Source of the DNA: Lentzea sp. NEAU-D7
GTDB lineage: Bacteria; Actinomycetota; Actinomycetes; Mycobacteriales; Pseudonocardiaceae
Direction: 5' to 3'
Assembly: GCF_026242055.1 (NCBI RefSeq)
Contig: NZ_JAPJDL010000023.1
Span: 90,178 to 154,177 of the forward strand
Length of the DNA stretch: 64,000 bases
The notes below the pieces were generated by a model. The model had not been told where the DNA came from and ran no database searches. It saw nothing but the letters and a program-made list of their open reading frames with translations. Positions 1 through 9,023 of the stretch are shown in pieces; position 1 is the first letter of the stretch, and each line of letters starts with the position of its first letter. The translations under genes were made by a program, and so were the position numbers.

Positions 1-1
1 C

Positions 2-1576
2 AAGGCCATCGGCGCGGAGTGCGCCAACCGCCGCGTCGAGCTGCTCAGCCTCGCCGCGAACGGCTTCGAGGTCCTCGACGGCGACGCGAAGGACCCGCAC
101 GCCGCGACCATCGCGGCGATCACGAGCGCCATCGCCGCGGAGTACCCCCTGGTCCGGTCGCAGTACGCCGACCTCGGACCGGACGGCGACCACGCCCGCC
201 AGGCGCTGCGCGAGCTCGACGCCCTGGCGGCGTCCACTTCGGACACCGTGGACGGTGTCGGCGTGGTCGCGTGGCGGCACGGCCGCCGCTGGGTCCGCGA
301 CTTCGAGGTGGTCGGTCTGCCGGAGGTCGCCGACTCCGACGCCTGGCGCCCCGGCGGCGTCTACCTCATCACCGGCGGCCTGGGCGAGCTCGGCCTGGCC
401 CTGGCGCGGCGGCTGGCCCCGCTCGGCACCCGGCTCGCGCTGGCCGGCCGGAAGGGCCTGCCGCCGGAGGAGACCTGGGACTCCTGGATCGCGGAGAAGG
501 GCGTCAACGACAAGACCAGCGGCGTGCTCATGGCCGTGGCGGAGCTGCGTGCCCTGGGCGCCGAGGTGTTCGTCGCCCAGGCCGACGTCAGCGACCCCGC
601 CCAGGTCGCCACGCTGGTGCGGGAGGTGCGGTCGCACTTCGGTGAGCTGCACGGCGTCGTGCACGCGGCGGGCGTCGCGGGTGGCGGCCTGCTGCAGACC
701 AAGACCGAGGAGCAGGCGGCCGCGGTGCTCGCGCCGAAGGTGGCGGGCACGCTCGCCCTGGCCGACGCGCTGCGCGACGACCCGGTGGAACTGCTGGTGC
801 TCTACTCGTCGGTGGCGAGCCTGACCGTGGGCGTCGGCGCGACCGACTACTCGGCGGCGAACGCGTTCCTCGACTCCTTCGCGGTCGTGGAGGCCAACAC
901 GGGCGGGGTCGCCAAGCGCGTCGTCTCGGTGGCGTGGGGACCGTGGCAGCTCGACCCCTGGACGTCGGCGGGTCTCGCCGACTCGGCCGAGATGCAGGAG
1001 AGCTCCAAGCGGTTCCGCGAGGAGTTCGGCATCCCGACCGAGGAGGGGACCGAACTGCTGTCCCGCATCGTGGCCTCCGGCGAGACGCAGGTGGCGGTGC
1101 TGTCGCTGGAGCTGTCCGACGCGCTGGCCGCACTGTCGCAGCTCGACTCCCTCGACGCCCTCGTGGGCGGCGCGGCGGTCGACCTGTCCGACGACAAGCG
1201 CTATCCCCGTCCGGAGCTGCGCACCCCGTACGTGGCACCGAGCACGCCGGCCGAGCAGCAGGTGGCCGAGATCTGGCAGGCCTGCCTGGGACTCGAGCAG
1301 GTGGGTGTCGACGACCGGTTCTTCGACCTCGGCGGCACCTCGCTGATCGGCCTGGTCGTGATCGGCCGCATCGGCAAGGAGCTCGGCGTCGAGCTGGCGC
1401 CGGCGATGTTGTTCGAGAAGCCGACCATCGCCGAGTTCGCGACCCTGCTCGCCGCGCCGGAGACGGCCGCGGGACCGGACCTCGCGGACGTGGCCGAGGA
1501 CGCGTCGGCCCGCGGTGAACGCCGCCGGGCGCGCGCCGGAGGCCTGCGCAGGCGCCAGGCCGGAACCCGAAGGTGA
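2..1576 (+). CDS. Type I polyketide synthase, C-terminal KR-ACP part (5' truncated)
   Basis: The frame is open from the first bases, so this is the end of a larger protein. A ketoreductase core has the Rossmann motif TGGLGELG near base 370, the catalytic stretch LYSSVAS and the YSAANAFLD motif near base 850. It is followed by an acyl carrier protein with DLGGTSL (phosphopantetheinyl Ser codon at 1340). The KR would reduce a beta-keto intermediate on this ACP. It shows neither the LDD fingerprint of B-type nor the usual W of A-type KRs, so stereochemistry cannot be called. There is no thioesterase at the C-terminus, so the chain must pass to another protein, presumably the next gene, which starts 7 bases after the stop. 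Upstream modules lie outside the window. Confidence 0.9.
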   Translation, partial: KAIGAECANRRVELLSLAANGFEVLDGDAKDPHAATIAAITSAIAAEYPLVRSQYADLGPDGDHARQALRELDALAASTSDTVDGVGVVAWRHGRRWVRDFEVVGLPEVADSDAWRPGGVYLITGGLGELGLALARRLAPLGTRLALAGRKGLPPEETWDSWIAEKGVNDKTSGVLMAVAELRALGAEVFVAQADVSDPAQVATLVREVRSHFGELHGVVHAAGVAGGGLLQTKTEEQAAAVLAPKVAGTLALADALRDDPVELLVLYSSVASLTVGVGATDYSAANAFLDSFAVVEANTGGVAKRVVSVAWGPWQLDPWTSAGLADSAEMQESSKRFREEFGIPTEEGTELLSRIVASGETQVAVLSLELSDALAALSQLDSLDALVGGAAVDLSDDKRYPRPELRTPYVAPSTPAEQQVAEIWQACLGLEQVGVDDRFFDLGGTSLIGLVVIGRIGKELGVELAPAMLFEKPTIAEFATLLAAPETAAGPDLADVAEDASARGERRRARAGGLRRRQAGTRR

Positions 1577-1583
1577 GGACCAA

Positions 1584-4370
1584 GTGACCACGCGAGAACG
1601 CGACACCAGCCACGACATCGCGATCGTGGGCATGGCCGGGAACTTCCCCGGCGCTCCGGACATCGACAGGTTCTGGGCCGATCTGTGCGCGGGACGGGAC
1701 GGGATCACGAGGATGAGCCCGGCCGAGCTGCTGGCGGCCGGTGTGCCGCGGCAGCTGGTGGACGATCCCGCTTTCGTCGCCGCGTCGGGCGTGCTGTCCG
1801 GCGTCGACCGGTTCGACGCCGGCCTGTTCGGCTTCAGCAGGTCCGACGCCGAGGTGGCCGACCCGCAGCACCGCCTGTTCCTCGAGTGCTCCTGGCACGC
1901 GCTGGAGGACGCGGGCATCGACCCCGGCCGCTTCGACGGCCTGGTCGGGGTGTTCGCGGGCGGTGCGCCGAGCACCTACCTGCTGTCCAACCTGCTGCAG
2001 AACGACCACGCCGTGCTCACCTACGGGCCCGACCACCTCGTGCTGCAGAACGAGAAGGACCTGCTCCCGTCGCGGGTGTCCTACGCGCTCGACCTCACCG
2101 GTCCGTCGGTGAGCGTCCAGAGCTGCAGCTCGACCGCGCTCGCCGCGGTCGCCGCCGGCTGCGGCAGCCTGCTCGCCGGCGAGTCGGACGTGGTCGTCGC
2201 GGGCGCGGTCTCGGTGATCGTCCCGCAGCACCCCGGCTACCTCTACCACGAGGGCGGCGAGTTCTCCCCGGACGGCGTCAGCCGCGTCCTCGACGCCGGT
2301 GCCAACGGCAAGATCCCCGGCGACGGCCTCGGCGTGGTCGTCCTGCGGAGGCTGGAGGACGCGCAGGCCGACGGGGACCGCATCTACGCGGTCATCCGCG
2401 GCTGGGCCGCGCTGCACGAGGGCAGGAACGGCCGCCAGGGGTTCGGCGTGCCCGGTGTCCCCGGGCAGACCGCCGTGATGGCCGAGGCGATGGCCGTGGC
2501 GGGCGTCGACCCCGCCGAGATCGACCACGTCGAGGTGACCGCGATGGGCACGCCCTTCGGCGACGCCGTGGAGATCATGGCGCTGCAGAAGGTCTTCGGC
2601 GTGGACGGCGTCGAGCGGGTCACGCTCGGCTCGACCGACGGCAACCTCGGCCACATCAACCAGGCGGGCGGGATCGCCCGGCTGATCAAGGCGGCTCTCG
2701 CGCTGCACCACGAGAAGCTGCCGCCCGCCGTGAACTTCTCCGCGCCGAACCCGCGGCTGGAGACCTCCGGCGACAGGCTCGCCGTGGTGACGGAGCTGAC
2801 CGACTGGCCGCGGGGCGAACGGCCGCGGCTGGCCGGCGTCAACGCGCACGGCTATGGCGGCGCGGACGTCCACGTCGTCATCGAGGAGGCGCCGGCGGTG
2901 GAGGACGACGTGCGCCCGCCGGCGCGTCCGCACCAGCTGCTGGTCTGGTCGGCTCACACGGCAGAAGCGGCCGACGCCGCGACCACGAGGCTGGCCGCGG
3001 ACGCCGCGCGGTGGGCGGATCCGGCGGATGCCGCCTACACGCTGCAGTGCGGCCGCAGGATGTTCGGCCACCGGCGCATGGCCGTCGTCTCGTCGAGCGC
3101 CGACGCGGCGGAGGCGCTGACCTCGCAGACCCGCGTGCTCGCCGAGAACGGTGCGAGCACGCGACGAGCCGGGTTCCTGCTGGCCGGCGTGGGGGAGCAG
3201 TACGACGGCATGGCCGGCGGGCTGTACGCCTCCGAACCGGTGTTCCGCGCGGCGATCGACGAGTGCGCCGAGCTGTTCCGCGAGCACCTCGGCTTCGACC
3301 CCGTCGCCCGCCTGGTCGGTGCCAGGAAAGCCGGCGGCGGAGGTCTGGCCGCCCTGCTCGGCCGCGCACCGGAAGCAGACACCGGCGATGGCGGGCCCGC
3401 GGACACGGTCGTCGTCCAGCCCGGCGTCTTCGCCGTCGACTACGCGCTGGGAAAGCTGATGACGGCCTGGGGCGTCGAGCCCTCGGTGATGGCGGGCTAC
3501 AGCGTCGGCGAGTTCGCCACGGCGGCGCTCGCCGGCAGCCTGACCCTCCAGGAGGCCACCGCCCTGGTCGCCACCAGGGCCAAGCTGATCTCGGCGCTGC
3601 CGGCCGGGGCGATGGCCGCCGTGCCGCTGTCGGAGAGCGAGCTGACCGGGCTGGTCGGTGACCTCGGGGTCTTCGCCGTCGACGTCGCCGCGGTCAACGG
3701 TCCCCGCATGATCGTCGTCTCGGGCTCTCCCGAGGGCGTCGTCCAGCTCACCGAGAAGCTCGCCGCCGAGGGCGTGCCCGCCAGGCCGCTGCGGACCACC
3801 CACGCGTTCCACTCGCGGTCCCTGCGGCCGGTGGCGGCGGAGCTCACCGCCTGGGCGAGGCTGAACCTCAAGCCGCGTGCCCCCGAGACGCCGTACCTGT
3901 CCAACGTCACCGGACTGCCGATCACCGAGAAGCAGCTCAAGGACCCGGGTTATTGGGCCGAGCACATGTGCCGCCCGGTGCAGTTCGCCACCATGATCGC
4001 CCACCTGGCAGCGGTTCGGCCGGACACCGCGTTCGTCGAGCTCGGCGCGGGACAGTCGCTCGGCTCGATGTTCCGGGGACATCCCGACTTCCCGCAGAGG
4101 TCCTGGGCGCACCTCGTGCCCACCCTTCCCGGTGAAGCGGATCCCCGGCAGGACACCGAGTCGGCGGCCGAGGCGCTCGGCAGGCTCTGGCTGTCCGGTG
4201 TGGACGTCGACTGGCACGCCTACCAGTCCGGTCGCGGAGCCAGGAAGACGACCCTGCCGGGATACGCCTTCCAGCGCGACCGCTACTGGATCGAGCCCAC
4301 CGCCCCGGGGTCCGAGACCGTGGTCCCGAGGGGCACCCGAGCGGCCGCCGAGACCGGCGGCACGCGCTGA
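1584..4370 (+). CDS. Stand-alone ketosynthase-acyltransferase (KS-AT) protein with altered KS active site
   Basis: 928 residues; GTG start chosen because AAGGTGAGGA lies just upstream and the KS begins at HDIAIVGMAG. The KS domain (about 10-440) keeps the nucleophile Cys181 (QSCSST) and His357 (NLGH). The usual EAHGTGT motif reads EVTAMGT, so the first catalytic His is Thr319. The AT domain (about 550-870) has Ser640 in GYSVGE (usually GHSxGE) and HAFHS at 740, the latter typical of malonate-type selection. The tail ends with the post-AT linker motif LPGYAFQRDRYW. There is no ACP or reductive domain. The following genes make a free ACP-bound extender unit, so this AT/KS may use it, or the KS may transfer chains rather than condense. 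Both roles are inference. Confidence 0.88.
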   Translation: MTTRERDTSHDIAIVGMAGNFPGAPDIDRFWADLCAGRDGITRMSPAELLAAGVPRQLVDDPAFVAASGVLSGVDRFDAGLFGFSRSDAEVADPQHRLFLECSWHALEDAGIDPGRFDGLVGVFAGGAPSTYLLSNLLQNDHAVLTYGPDHLVLQNEKDLLPSRVSYALDLTGPSVSVQSCSSTALAAVAAGCGSLLAGESDVVVAGAVSVIVPQHPGYLYHEGGEFSPDGVSRVLDAGANGKIPGDGLGVVVLRRLEDAQADGDRIYAVIRGWAALHEGRNGRQGFGVPGVPGQTAVMAEAMAVAGVDPAEIDHVEVTAMGTPFGDAVEIMALQKVFGVDGVERVTLGSTDGNLGHINQAGGIARLIKAALALHHEKLPPAVNFSAPNPRLETSGDRLAVVTELTDWPRGERPRLAGVNAHGYGGADVHVVIEEAPAVEDDVRPPARPHQLLVWSAHTAEAADAATTRLAADAARWADPADAAYTLQCGRRMFGHRRMAVVSSSADAAEALTSQTRVLAENGASTRRAGFLLAGVGEQYDGMAGGLYASEPVFRAAIDECAELFREHLGFDPVARLVGARKAGGGGLAALLGRAPEADTGDGGPADTVVVQPGVFAVDYALGKLMTAWGVEPSVMAGYSVGEFATAALAGSLTLQEATALVATRAKLISALPAGAMAAVPLSESELTGLVGDLGVFAVDVAAVNGPRMIVVSGSPEGVVQLTEKLAAEGVPARPLRTTHAFHSRSLRPVAAELTAWARLNLKPRAPETPYLSNVTGLPITEKQLKDPGYWAEHMCRPVQFATMIAHLAAVRPDTAFVELGAGQSLGSMFRGHPDFPQRSWAHLVPTLPGEADPRQDTESAAEALGRLWLSGVDVDWHAYQSGRGARKTTLPGYAFQRDRYWIEPTAPGSETVVPRGTRAAAETGGTR

Positions 4371-4478
4371 CCGAACACCGCTTCGCCGAACCCGGCTTCG
4401 TCGTGCCCGCGCACGCCCGGAGCCGGCGTGGCCGAGCCGTTTCCCTTCCCCCATGAGCAATGCAGTCGAGGAGTAGCG

Positions 4479-5330
4479 ATGACGAACGTCGGAGTTGTCG
4501 GAGCCGGAGTGATGGGCACCGGCGTCGCACAGGACCTGGCCCAGCACGGGCACAGCGTGGTCCTGGTGGACAACGACCCGGACGCGCTGGACGCGGCGCT
4601 CGCCCGGATCGAGCTGGAGTGCCGCATGAGCCGGATGCTCGGCGGCCCGCAGGTCGACGCCGAGGCGGTGCTCGCGTCGATCACCACCGGCACCTCGCTC
4701 GAACTGCTCGCCGAGACCGAGGTCGTGATCGAGAACATCACCGAGAACTGGGACCTCAAGAGCGCGCTGTACGCGCAGCTCGACGTGGTCTGCAAGGCGG
4801 ACACCGTGTTCGTCGCGAACACGTCGGCGATCCCGATCACGAAGATCGCCGCTCTCACCTCGCGCCCGGACAAGGTGATGGGCGTGCACTTCATGAACCC
4901 GGTGCCGATGAAGGCCGCGTGCGAGTTCATCCCCGGCTACCACACCAGTGAGCAGACCAAGGACGTCGTCCGCGCGTTGCTGGACTCGGTCGGCAAGAAG
5001 TCGATCCCGGTCAACGACGCCCCCGGGTTCGTGTCCAACCGCGTGCTCATGCTGACCGTCAACGAAGCGGCCTTCCTGGTCCACGAGGGCGTCGCCGACG
5101 CGAAGACCGTCGACGAGGTGTTCCGCAGCTGTTTCGGCCACCCGATGGGACCGCTGGAAACGGCCGACCTCATCGGGGTCGACACGATCCTGTACAGCGT
5201 CGAGGTGCTCTACGAGCAGTTCAACGACAGCAAGTACCGCCCCTGCCCGCTGCTCAAGAAGATGACCGACGCCGGTCTGCACGGGCGCAAGAGCGGCAAG
5301 GGTTTCTACGTCTACCAGAGCATGGGCTGA
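4479..5330 (+). CDS. 3-hydroxyacyl-CoA dehydrogenase family protein, glyceryl-ACP oxidation
   Basis: 283 residues, ATG preceded by GAGGAG. The N-terminal NAD-binding motif is GAGVMGTG, followed by the family stretch GVHFMNPVP and a C-terminal helical domain ending in GRKSGKGFYVY. The size is that of the 3-hydroxybutyryl-CoA dehydrogenase family. Beside a free ACP, an acyl-CoA dehydrogenase and an FkbH-like gene, it matches the FkbK/ZmaG-type enzyme that oxidises the C3 hydroxyl of glyceryl-ACP. That assignment rests on gene context and known methoxymalonyl/hydroxymalonyl-ACP pathways. No O-methyltransferase is in the window, so the product would be hydroxymalonyl-ACP unless the methyltransferase lies to the left. 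Confidence 0.88.
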   Translation: MTNVGVVGAGVMGTGVAQDLAQHGHSVVLVDNDPDALDAALARIELECRMSRMLGGPQVDAEAVLASITTGTSLELLAETEVVIENITENWDLKSALYAQLDVVCKADTVFVANTSAIPITKIAALTSRPDKVMGVHFMNPVPMKAACEFIPGYHTSEQTKDVVRALLDSVGKKSIPVNDAPGFVSNRVLMLTVNEAAFLVHEGVADAKTVDEVFRSCFGHPMGPLETADLIGVDTILYSVEVLYEQFNDSKYRPCPLLKKMTDAGLHGRKSGKGFYVYQSMG

Positions 5331-5375
5331 TCTCGCCCCTCGGTTCCCGCGTTTCCAGTCGAGAAAGGTCCAGAA

Positions 5376-5627
5376 ATGTCGAACGACGCCCGCACCCAGA
5401 TCCGCACCTTCATCACGACCAAGTTCCCGGACGTGACCTTCTCCGACGAGGAGGACATCTTCGCGCTCGGCTTCGTGAACTCCCTGTTCGCGATGGAGCT
5501 GGTCATGTTCATCGAGAAGGCGTTCGGTACCCGCATCCCGAACGAGGAGCTCCACCTGGGCAACTTCCGGTCCGTCGCGCTGATGGCCGACCTGGTGGCG
5601 CGGCAGACGTCCGCCGCCGTGGGCTGA
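5376..5627 (+). CDS. Discrete acyl carrier protein for extender unit
   Basis: 83 residues, preceded by AGAAAGG. It has a four-helix carrier fold with the phosphopantetheine site GFVNSLFAMEL (Ser36). The residue before Ser is Asn rather than the usual Asp. It sits between the two dehydrogenases of the extender pathway, as FkbJ/ZmaD-type ACPs do, and should carry the glyceryl group loaded by the FkbH-like enzyme through its two oxidations. Its acidic N-terminal half fits a carrier protein. Confidence 0.9.
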   Translation: MSNDARTQIRTFITTKFPDVTFSDEEDIFALGFVNSLFAMELVMFIEKAFGTRIPNEELHLGNFRSVALMADLVARQTSAAVG

Positions 5628-5638
5628 GCGGAGCGGTG

Positions 5639-6778
5639 ATGAAAGCGGAGACGCGGAGCGGACCGGCCGGCCTCGCCGAGGTCAGGCGGTTCGTCGATCT
5701 GGAGATCGCACCACACGCCAACGCCTTCGAGCGGGCGGAGTGGATCCCGCGGGAGGTCCTGTCACGCGTGGCCGAACTCGACCTGTGGGCGCCGTTCCTG
5801 CCCTCGGAGTTCGGCGGCGCGGGCATGGACATGGTCACGCTCGGCCGCGTGCACGAGGAGATCGGCCGGGGCTGTTCCTCCTTGCGCAGCCTGCTGACCG
5901 TGCACTCGATGGTCAGCGCGTCGGTGCACCGCTGGGGCGACCAGGCACAGCAGGAGAAGTGGCTGCGGGCACTCGCCTGCGGCGAGAAGCTCGGCGCGTT
6001 CTGCCTGACCGAACCCGACCGCAGTGGCAGCGACGCCACCGCGGAAGGCACCACGGCGGTCCGGGACCAGGACGGGTGGGTCCTCAACGGCACCAAGAAG
6101 TGGATCACCGGCGGTCAGGTCGCCGACCTCTTCATGGTGTTCGCGACGACCGGGAGCGGCATGTGCACCTTCCTGGTCGAGGCCGACCGGCCGGGTGTCC
6201 GCGTCACCGCGCTGCCGCACGTCGCGGGCACCACGGCGAGCATGCTCGCCCTGGTCGAGTTCACCGACGTGCGGCTGGAACCGTCCGCTCTGCTCGGCCC
6301 GCAGGGCTGGGCGGCGGGGACGGTCATGACCAACGCCCTGGGCCTGGGCCGCTACAGCGTGGCGTGCGGCGCGGTCGGCATCATCCGAGCCGCGATCGAC
6401 GCCTGCGCGGAGTACACGTCGGTCCGGTCGGCCGGCGGTGTTCCGTTGCGGGACCTGCCCCACGTGCGGCAGATGATGAGCGGCATGGTGACGGCCCGCG
6501 ACGCGGGACGGCTGCTGTGCGAGAGGGCGGGCGCGCTCAGCGACGCGGGCGACCCGGCCACGATCATGGCCACGTGGGTGGCGAAGTACCACGCCTCCAA
6601 GGCGGCCGTGCAGGCCGCGGGAGACGCCGTCCAGATCCACGGTGCCAACGGGTTCAGCCCTGAGCACCCGGTCGGGCGGTTGTACCGGGACAGCAAGGTC
6701 ACCGAGGTCATCGAAGGCAGCACCCAGGTGCAGGAGCTGACGATCGCGGCCGAGGCATATCGAGAGGTGGCGCAGTGA
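5639..6778 (+). CDS. Acyl-CoA dehydrogenase family flavoprotein
   Basis: 379 residues from the ATG at 5639; a GTG lies one codon earlier. The acyl-CoA dehydrogenase pattern is clear: FCLTEPDRSGSD in the FAD/substrate loop, KKWITGG, the C-terminal helical domain with QIHGANGFSPEHPVGRLYRD, and EGSTQVQ. In extender-unit pathways this enzyme (FkbI/ZmaE type) completes oxidation of the ACP-bound glyceryl group to a malonyl-type acid. Its stop overlaps the start of the FkbH-like gene by GTGA, so the two are translationally coupled. Confidence 0.9.
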   Translation: MKAETRSGPAGLAEVRRFVDLEIAPHANAFERAEWIPREVLSRVAELDLWAPFLPSEFGGAGMDMVTLGRVHEEIGRGCSSLRSLLTVHSMVSASVHRWGDQAQQEKWLRALACGEKLGAFCLTEPDRSGSDATAEGTTAVRDQDGWVLNGTKKWITGGQVADLFMVFATTGSGMCTFLVEADRPGVRVTALPHVAGTTASMLALVEFTDVRLEPSALLGPQGWAAGTVMTNALGLGRYSVACGAVGIIRAAIDACAEYTSVRSAGGVPLRDLPHVRQMMSGMVTARDAGRLLCERAGALSDAGDPATIMATWVAKYHASKAAVQAAGDAVQIHGANGFSPEHPVGRLYRDSKVTEVIEGSTQVQELTIAAEAYREVAQ

Positions 6779-7836
6779 CGCAGACGGACGTCGTCGCTTC
6801 GGTCAAGCCGAAGCGCGGCCGCATCAAGTGCGTGGTGTGGGACCTGGACAACACCCTGTGGGACGGCACCCTGCTCGAGGACAGCGCGGTGCGGGTGCGT
6901 CCCGAGGTCGTGGAGGAGATCAAACGGCTCGACGCCCTCGGCGTTCTGCACTCGGTGGCCAGCCGCAACGACCACGACGCCGCCATGGCGCGGTTGAAGG
7001 TGGAAGGCCTCGACGAGTACTTCCTGTACCCGCAGATCAACTGGAACCCCAAGTCCCAGTCGGTCGAGCGGATCGCCAAGGAGCTCAACATCGGGCTGGA
7101 CGCCATCGCGTTCGTCGACGACCAGCCGTTCGAGCTGGAGGAGGTCGCGCACGCGCTGCCCGCGGTGAAGACGGTCGACACCGCGCGGATCGCCACGGAG
7201 CTGGCCTCGGAGGAGTTCCAGCCGAGGTTCGTCACCGACGAGTCCCGCGTGCGCCGCGACCTCTACCGCGCGGCCGTGGTGCGTGACCAGGCCGAGCTCG
7301 ACTACACGGGCACCAACGAGGCATTCCTGTCCACTTTGGACATGACGTTCACGATCAGCCGGGCCAAGCGGGAGGACCTGCAGCGCGCGGAGGAGCTGAC
7401 CGTCCGCACCAACCAGCTGAACTCGACCGGCCGCACGTACTCCTACGACGAGCTCGACGCGCTGCGCACCTCGCCGGACCACCTGCTGCTGGTCGCGTCG
7501 CTGACCGACAAGTACGGCGGCTACGGCAAGATCGGCCTCGCGCTCGTGGAGCGCGGGCAGCCCGCGTGGCACCTGCGGATGATGCTGATGTCGTGCCGCG
7601 TGATGGCCCGCGGTGTCGGCACGGTGCTGCTCAACCACGTGATGCGGCTGGCGAAGGCGGACGGTGCCCGGTTGCGGGCGGACTTCGTCGAGACCGGGCG
7701 GAACCGGGTGATGTACGTGACCTACGCGTTCGCGGGCTTCAGCGAGATCTCCCGCGACGACAACCGCCTGGTGCTGGAGTCCGGCCTCGACCAGATCCAG
7801 CCGCCTCCCGCGTACCTGAAGGTGAACGTCGAATGA
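6775..7836 (+). CDS. fkbH: FkbH-like HAD-family glyceryl transferase/phosphatase
   Basis: 353 residues; the GTG start overlaps the upstream stop. The HAD nucleophile motif VVWDLDNTLWDG lies at about 15-26, then a HAD core with FVDDQPFE, then a C-terminal GNAT-like half containing LRMMLMSCRVMARG. This is the standard architecture of FkbH proteins, which take 1,3-bisphosphoglycerate, remove phosphate and load D-glyceryl onto a dedicated ACP. It is therefore the first enzyme of the extender pathway although it is encoded last in the block. Its stop overlaps the thioesterase start by ATGA. Confidence 0.93.
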   Translation: MTQTDVVASVKPKRGRIKCVVWDLDNTLWDGTLLEDSAVRVRPEVVEEIKRLDALGVLHSVASRNDHDAAMARLKVEGLDEYFLYPQINWNPKSQSVERIAKELNIGLDAIAFVDDQPFELEEVAHALPAVKTVDTARIATELASEEFQPRFVTDESRVRRDLYRAAVVRDQAELDYTGTNEAFLSTLDMTFTISRAKREDLQRAEELTVRTNQLNSTGRTYSYDELDALRTSPDHLLLVASLTDKYGGYGKIGLALVERGQPAWHLRMMLMSCRVMARGVGTVLLNHVMRLAKADGARLRADFVETGRNRVMYVTYAFAGFSEISRDDNRLVLESGLDQIQPPPAYLKVNVE

Positions 7837-8576
7837 CCACGGCGAGCATCACCCGGTCCTGGCTTCCCTACGGCAGCACCGGAACCGGGACCCGGTTGTT
7901 CTGCTTCCCGCACGCGGGTGCCAGCGCGGCGGTGTACGCCGGCTGGCGCACCGCGGGCAACGGCGACCCGGCGATCTGCCCGGTGCAGCTCCCCGGTCGC
8001 GCGGCACGCGGGCGGGAGACCCCGCACCACGACCCCGAAGCGCTGGCCGACGACGTGATCAGCGGTCTGGGCGCGGAGCTCACCGGCGACTACGCCCTGT
8101 TCGGGCACAGCGTCGGAGCCCTGGTCGCCTACCTGGTCGCCCGGCGGATCGTCGAGCGGGGCGGGCAGCCACCCCGGCACCTGTTCGTGTCGGGCCGGCC
8201 CGCGCCGCAGCTGCCCAACACCCGCAGGGAACTGCGCGCGCTGCCCACCGACGACCTCGTCGGGGAGCTGCGGGCGCTCGGTGGCCTCCCGGACGTGCTG
8301 CTGAAGGAACGGTCGCTGCTGGAGCTGTTCCTGCCGCTGCTGCGCGCGGACATGTCGGTGAACGAGACCTACCGGCACGTGCCCGGACCGCCGCTGCCGA
8401 TCCCCCTGACGGTGTTCGGCGGGACCGACGACCCCCGCGCCGAGCACGCCGAACTGGCCGCGTGGCAGGAGCTGTCCGCGGATTCGGCGCTGGTCACCTA
8501 CCCCGGTGGCCACTTCTACCTGGAAGACCGGGTGCCGGAGATGCTCGAGGTCGTCCGCGGCAGGATGGCCGGCTGA
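7833..8576 (+). CDS. Type II thioesterase
   Basis: 247 residues, ATG overlapping the FkbH stop. Alpha/beta hydrolase of the TEII/GrsT family: LFCFPHAGASA at the N-terminus, nucleophile Ser93 in GHSVGA, FGGTDDPR in the late strand and GGHFYLED with the catalytic His near the C-terminus. Such enzymes clear mis-loaded or stalled acyl groups from carrier proteins. Since the PKS end seen here has no integrated TE, it could also take part in release. That second role is inference. Confidence 0.9.
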   Translation: MTTASITRSWLPYGSTGTGTRLFCFPHAGASAAVYAGWRTAGNGDPAICPVQLPGRAARGRETPHHDPEALADDVISGLGAELTGDYALFGHSVGALVAYLVARRIVERGGQPPRHLFVSGRPAPQLPNTRRELRALPTDDLVGELRALGGLPDVLLKERSLLELFLPLLRADMSVNETYRHVPGPPLPIPLTVFGGTDDPRAEHAELAAWQELSADSALVTYPGGHFYLEDRVPEMLEVVRGRMAG

Positions 8577-8654
8577 GTTCCGGTCTCCAGCTCCGGCAAG
8601 CAGCAGTGAGGACGTCGCAGGCGAAGTTCCCCACCCGTAGCGAAGGGACCCACC

Positions 8655-8921
8655 ATGACCGAGGGTGTGCAGACCAAGAGCGTGAACGACATCGCTGTCG
8701 TCGCCGACGGCAGTTCCGGCCACCTCGTCGACGCGGTGCTGCACGGCGGCCCCGCCGACCTGCCGCAGGAGACGCGCGCACAGCGGGTGCACCGCGAGGA
8801 GAAGAAGGTCAAGATCCCGCACTACGGCGGGCACGAGCACTTCGAACGGGACGGCGCCGCGCTCGACGGGCGCACCGAGGTGGTGTTCCGCTGGATCGGA
8901 CGCACCCGCGTCGCCGAGTGA
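8655..8921 (+). CDS. Small conserved cluster protein, possibly DUF5988-like
   Basis: 88 residues, ATG preceded by GAAGGGA. It has no signal peptide or membrane segment. The centre (HGGPADLP) and the second half (KIPHYGGHEHFERDG, then VVFRWIGRTRVAE) resemble small proteins often found in actinomycete polyketide and peptide clusters that are annotated DUF5988. I am not certain of the family. It is the last gene before a strong terminator and probably ends the cluster operon. No biochemical role can be read from the sequence. Confidence 0.7.
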   Translation: MTEGVQTKSVNDIAVVADGSSGHLVDAVLHGGPADLPQETRAQRVHREEKKVKIPHYGGHEHFERDGAALDGRTEVVFRWIGRTRVAE

Positions 8922-8937
8922 GGTGCGACGCCGGATC

Positions 8938-8979
8938 GCCACCGATGCCGCGGGCCTCACAGCCCGCGGCATCGGTGGC
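8938..8979. terminator. Bidirectional hairpin terminator
   Basis: Perfect 18-bp inverted repeat (arms 8938-8955 and 8962-8979) with the 6-base loop CTCACA. It lies between the plus-strand cluster end (8921) and the end of the minus-strand AhpD-like gene (9024), so it can stop transcription from both sides. Confidence 0.85.
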
Positions 8980-9023
8980 TCGGTCCACGGCCGCCCCGAG
9001 GTCTCCGCGCACGGCGTGTGCGG

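Noticed and set aside
588..5555. Very long minus-strand open frame (1655 codons) over the polyketide genes
   Set aside because: It is antisense to clear PKS, dehydrogenase and ACP genes, and its translation is Arg/Gly/His-rich without domains, the usual shadow of high-GC coding DNA.
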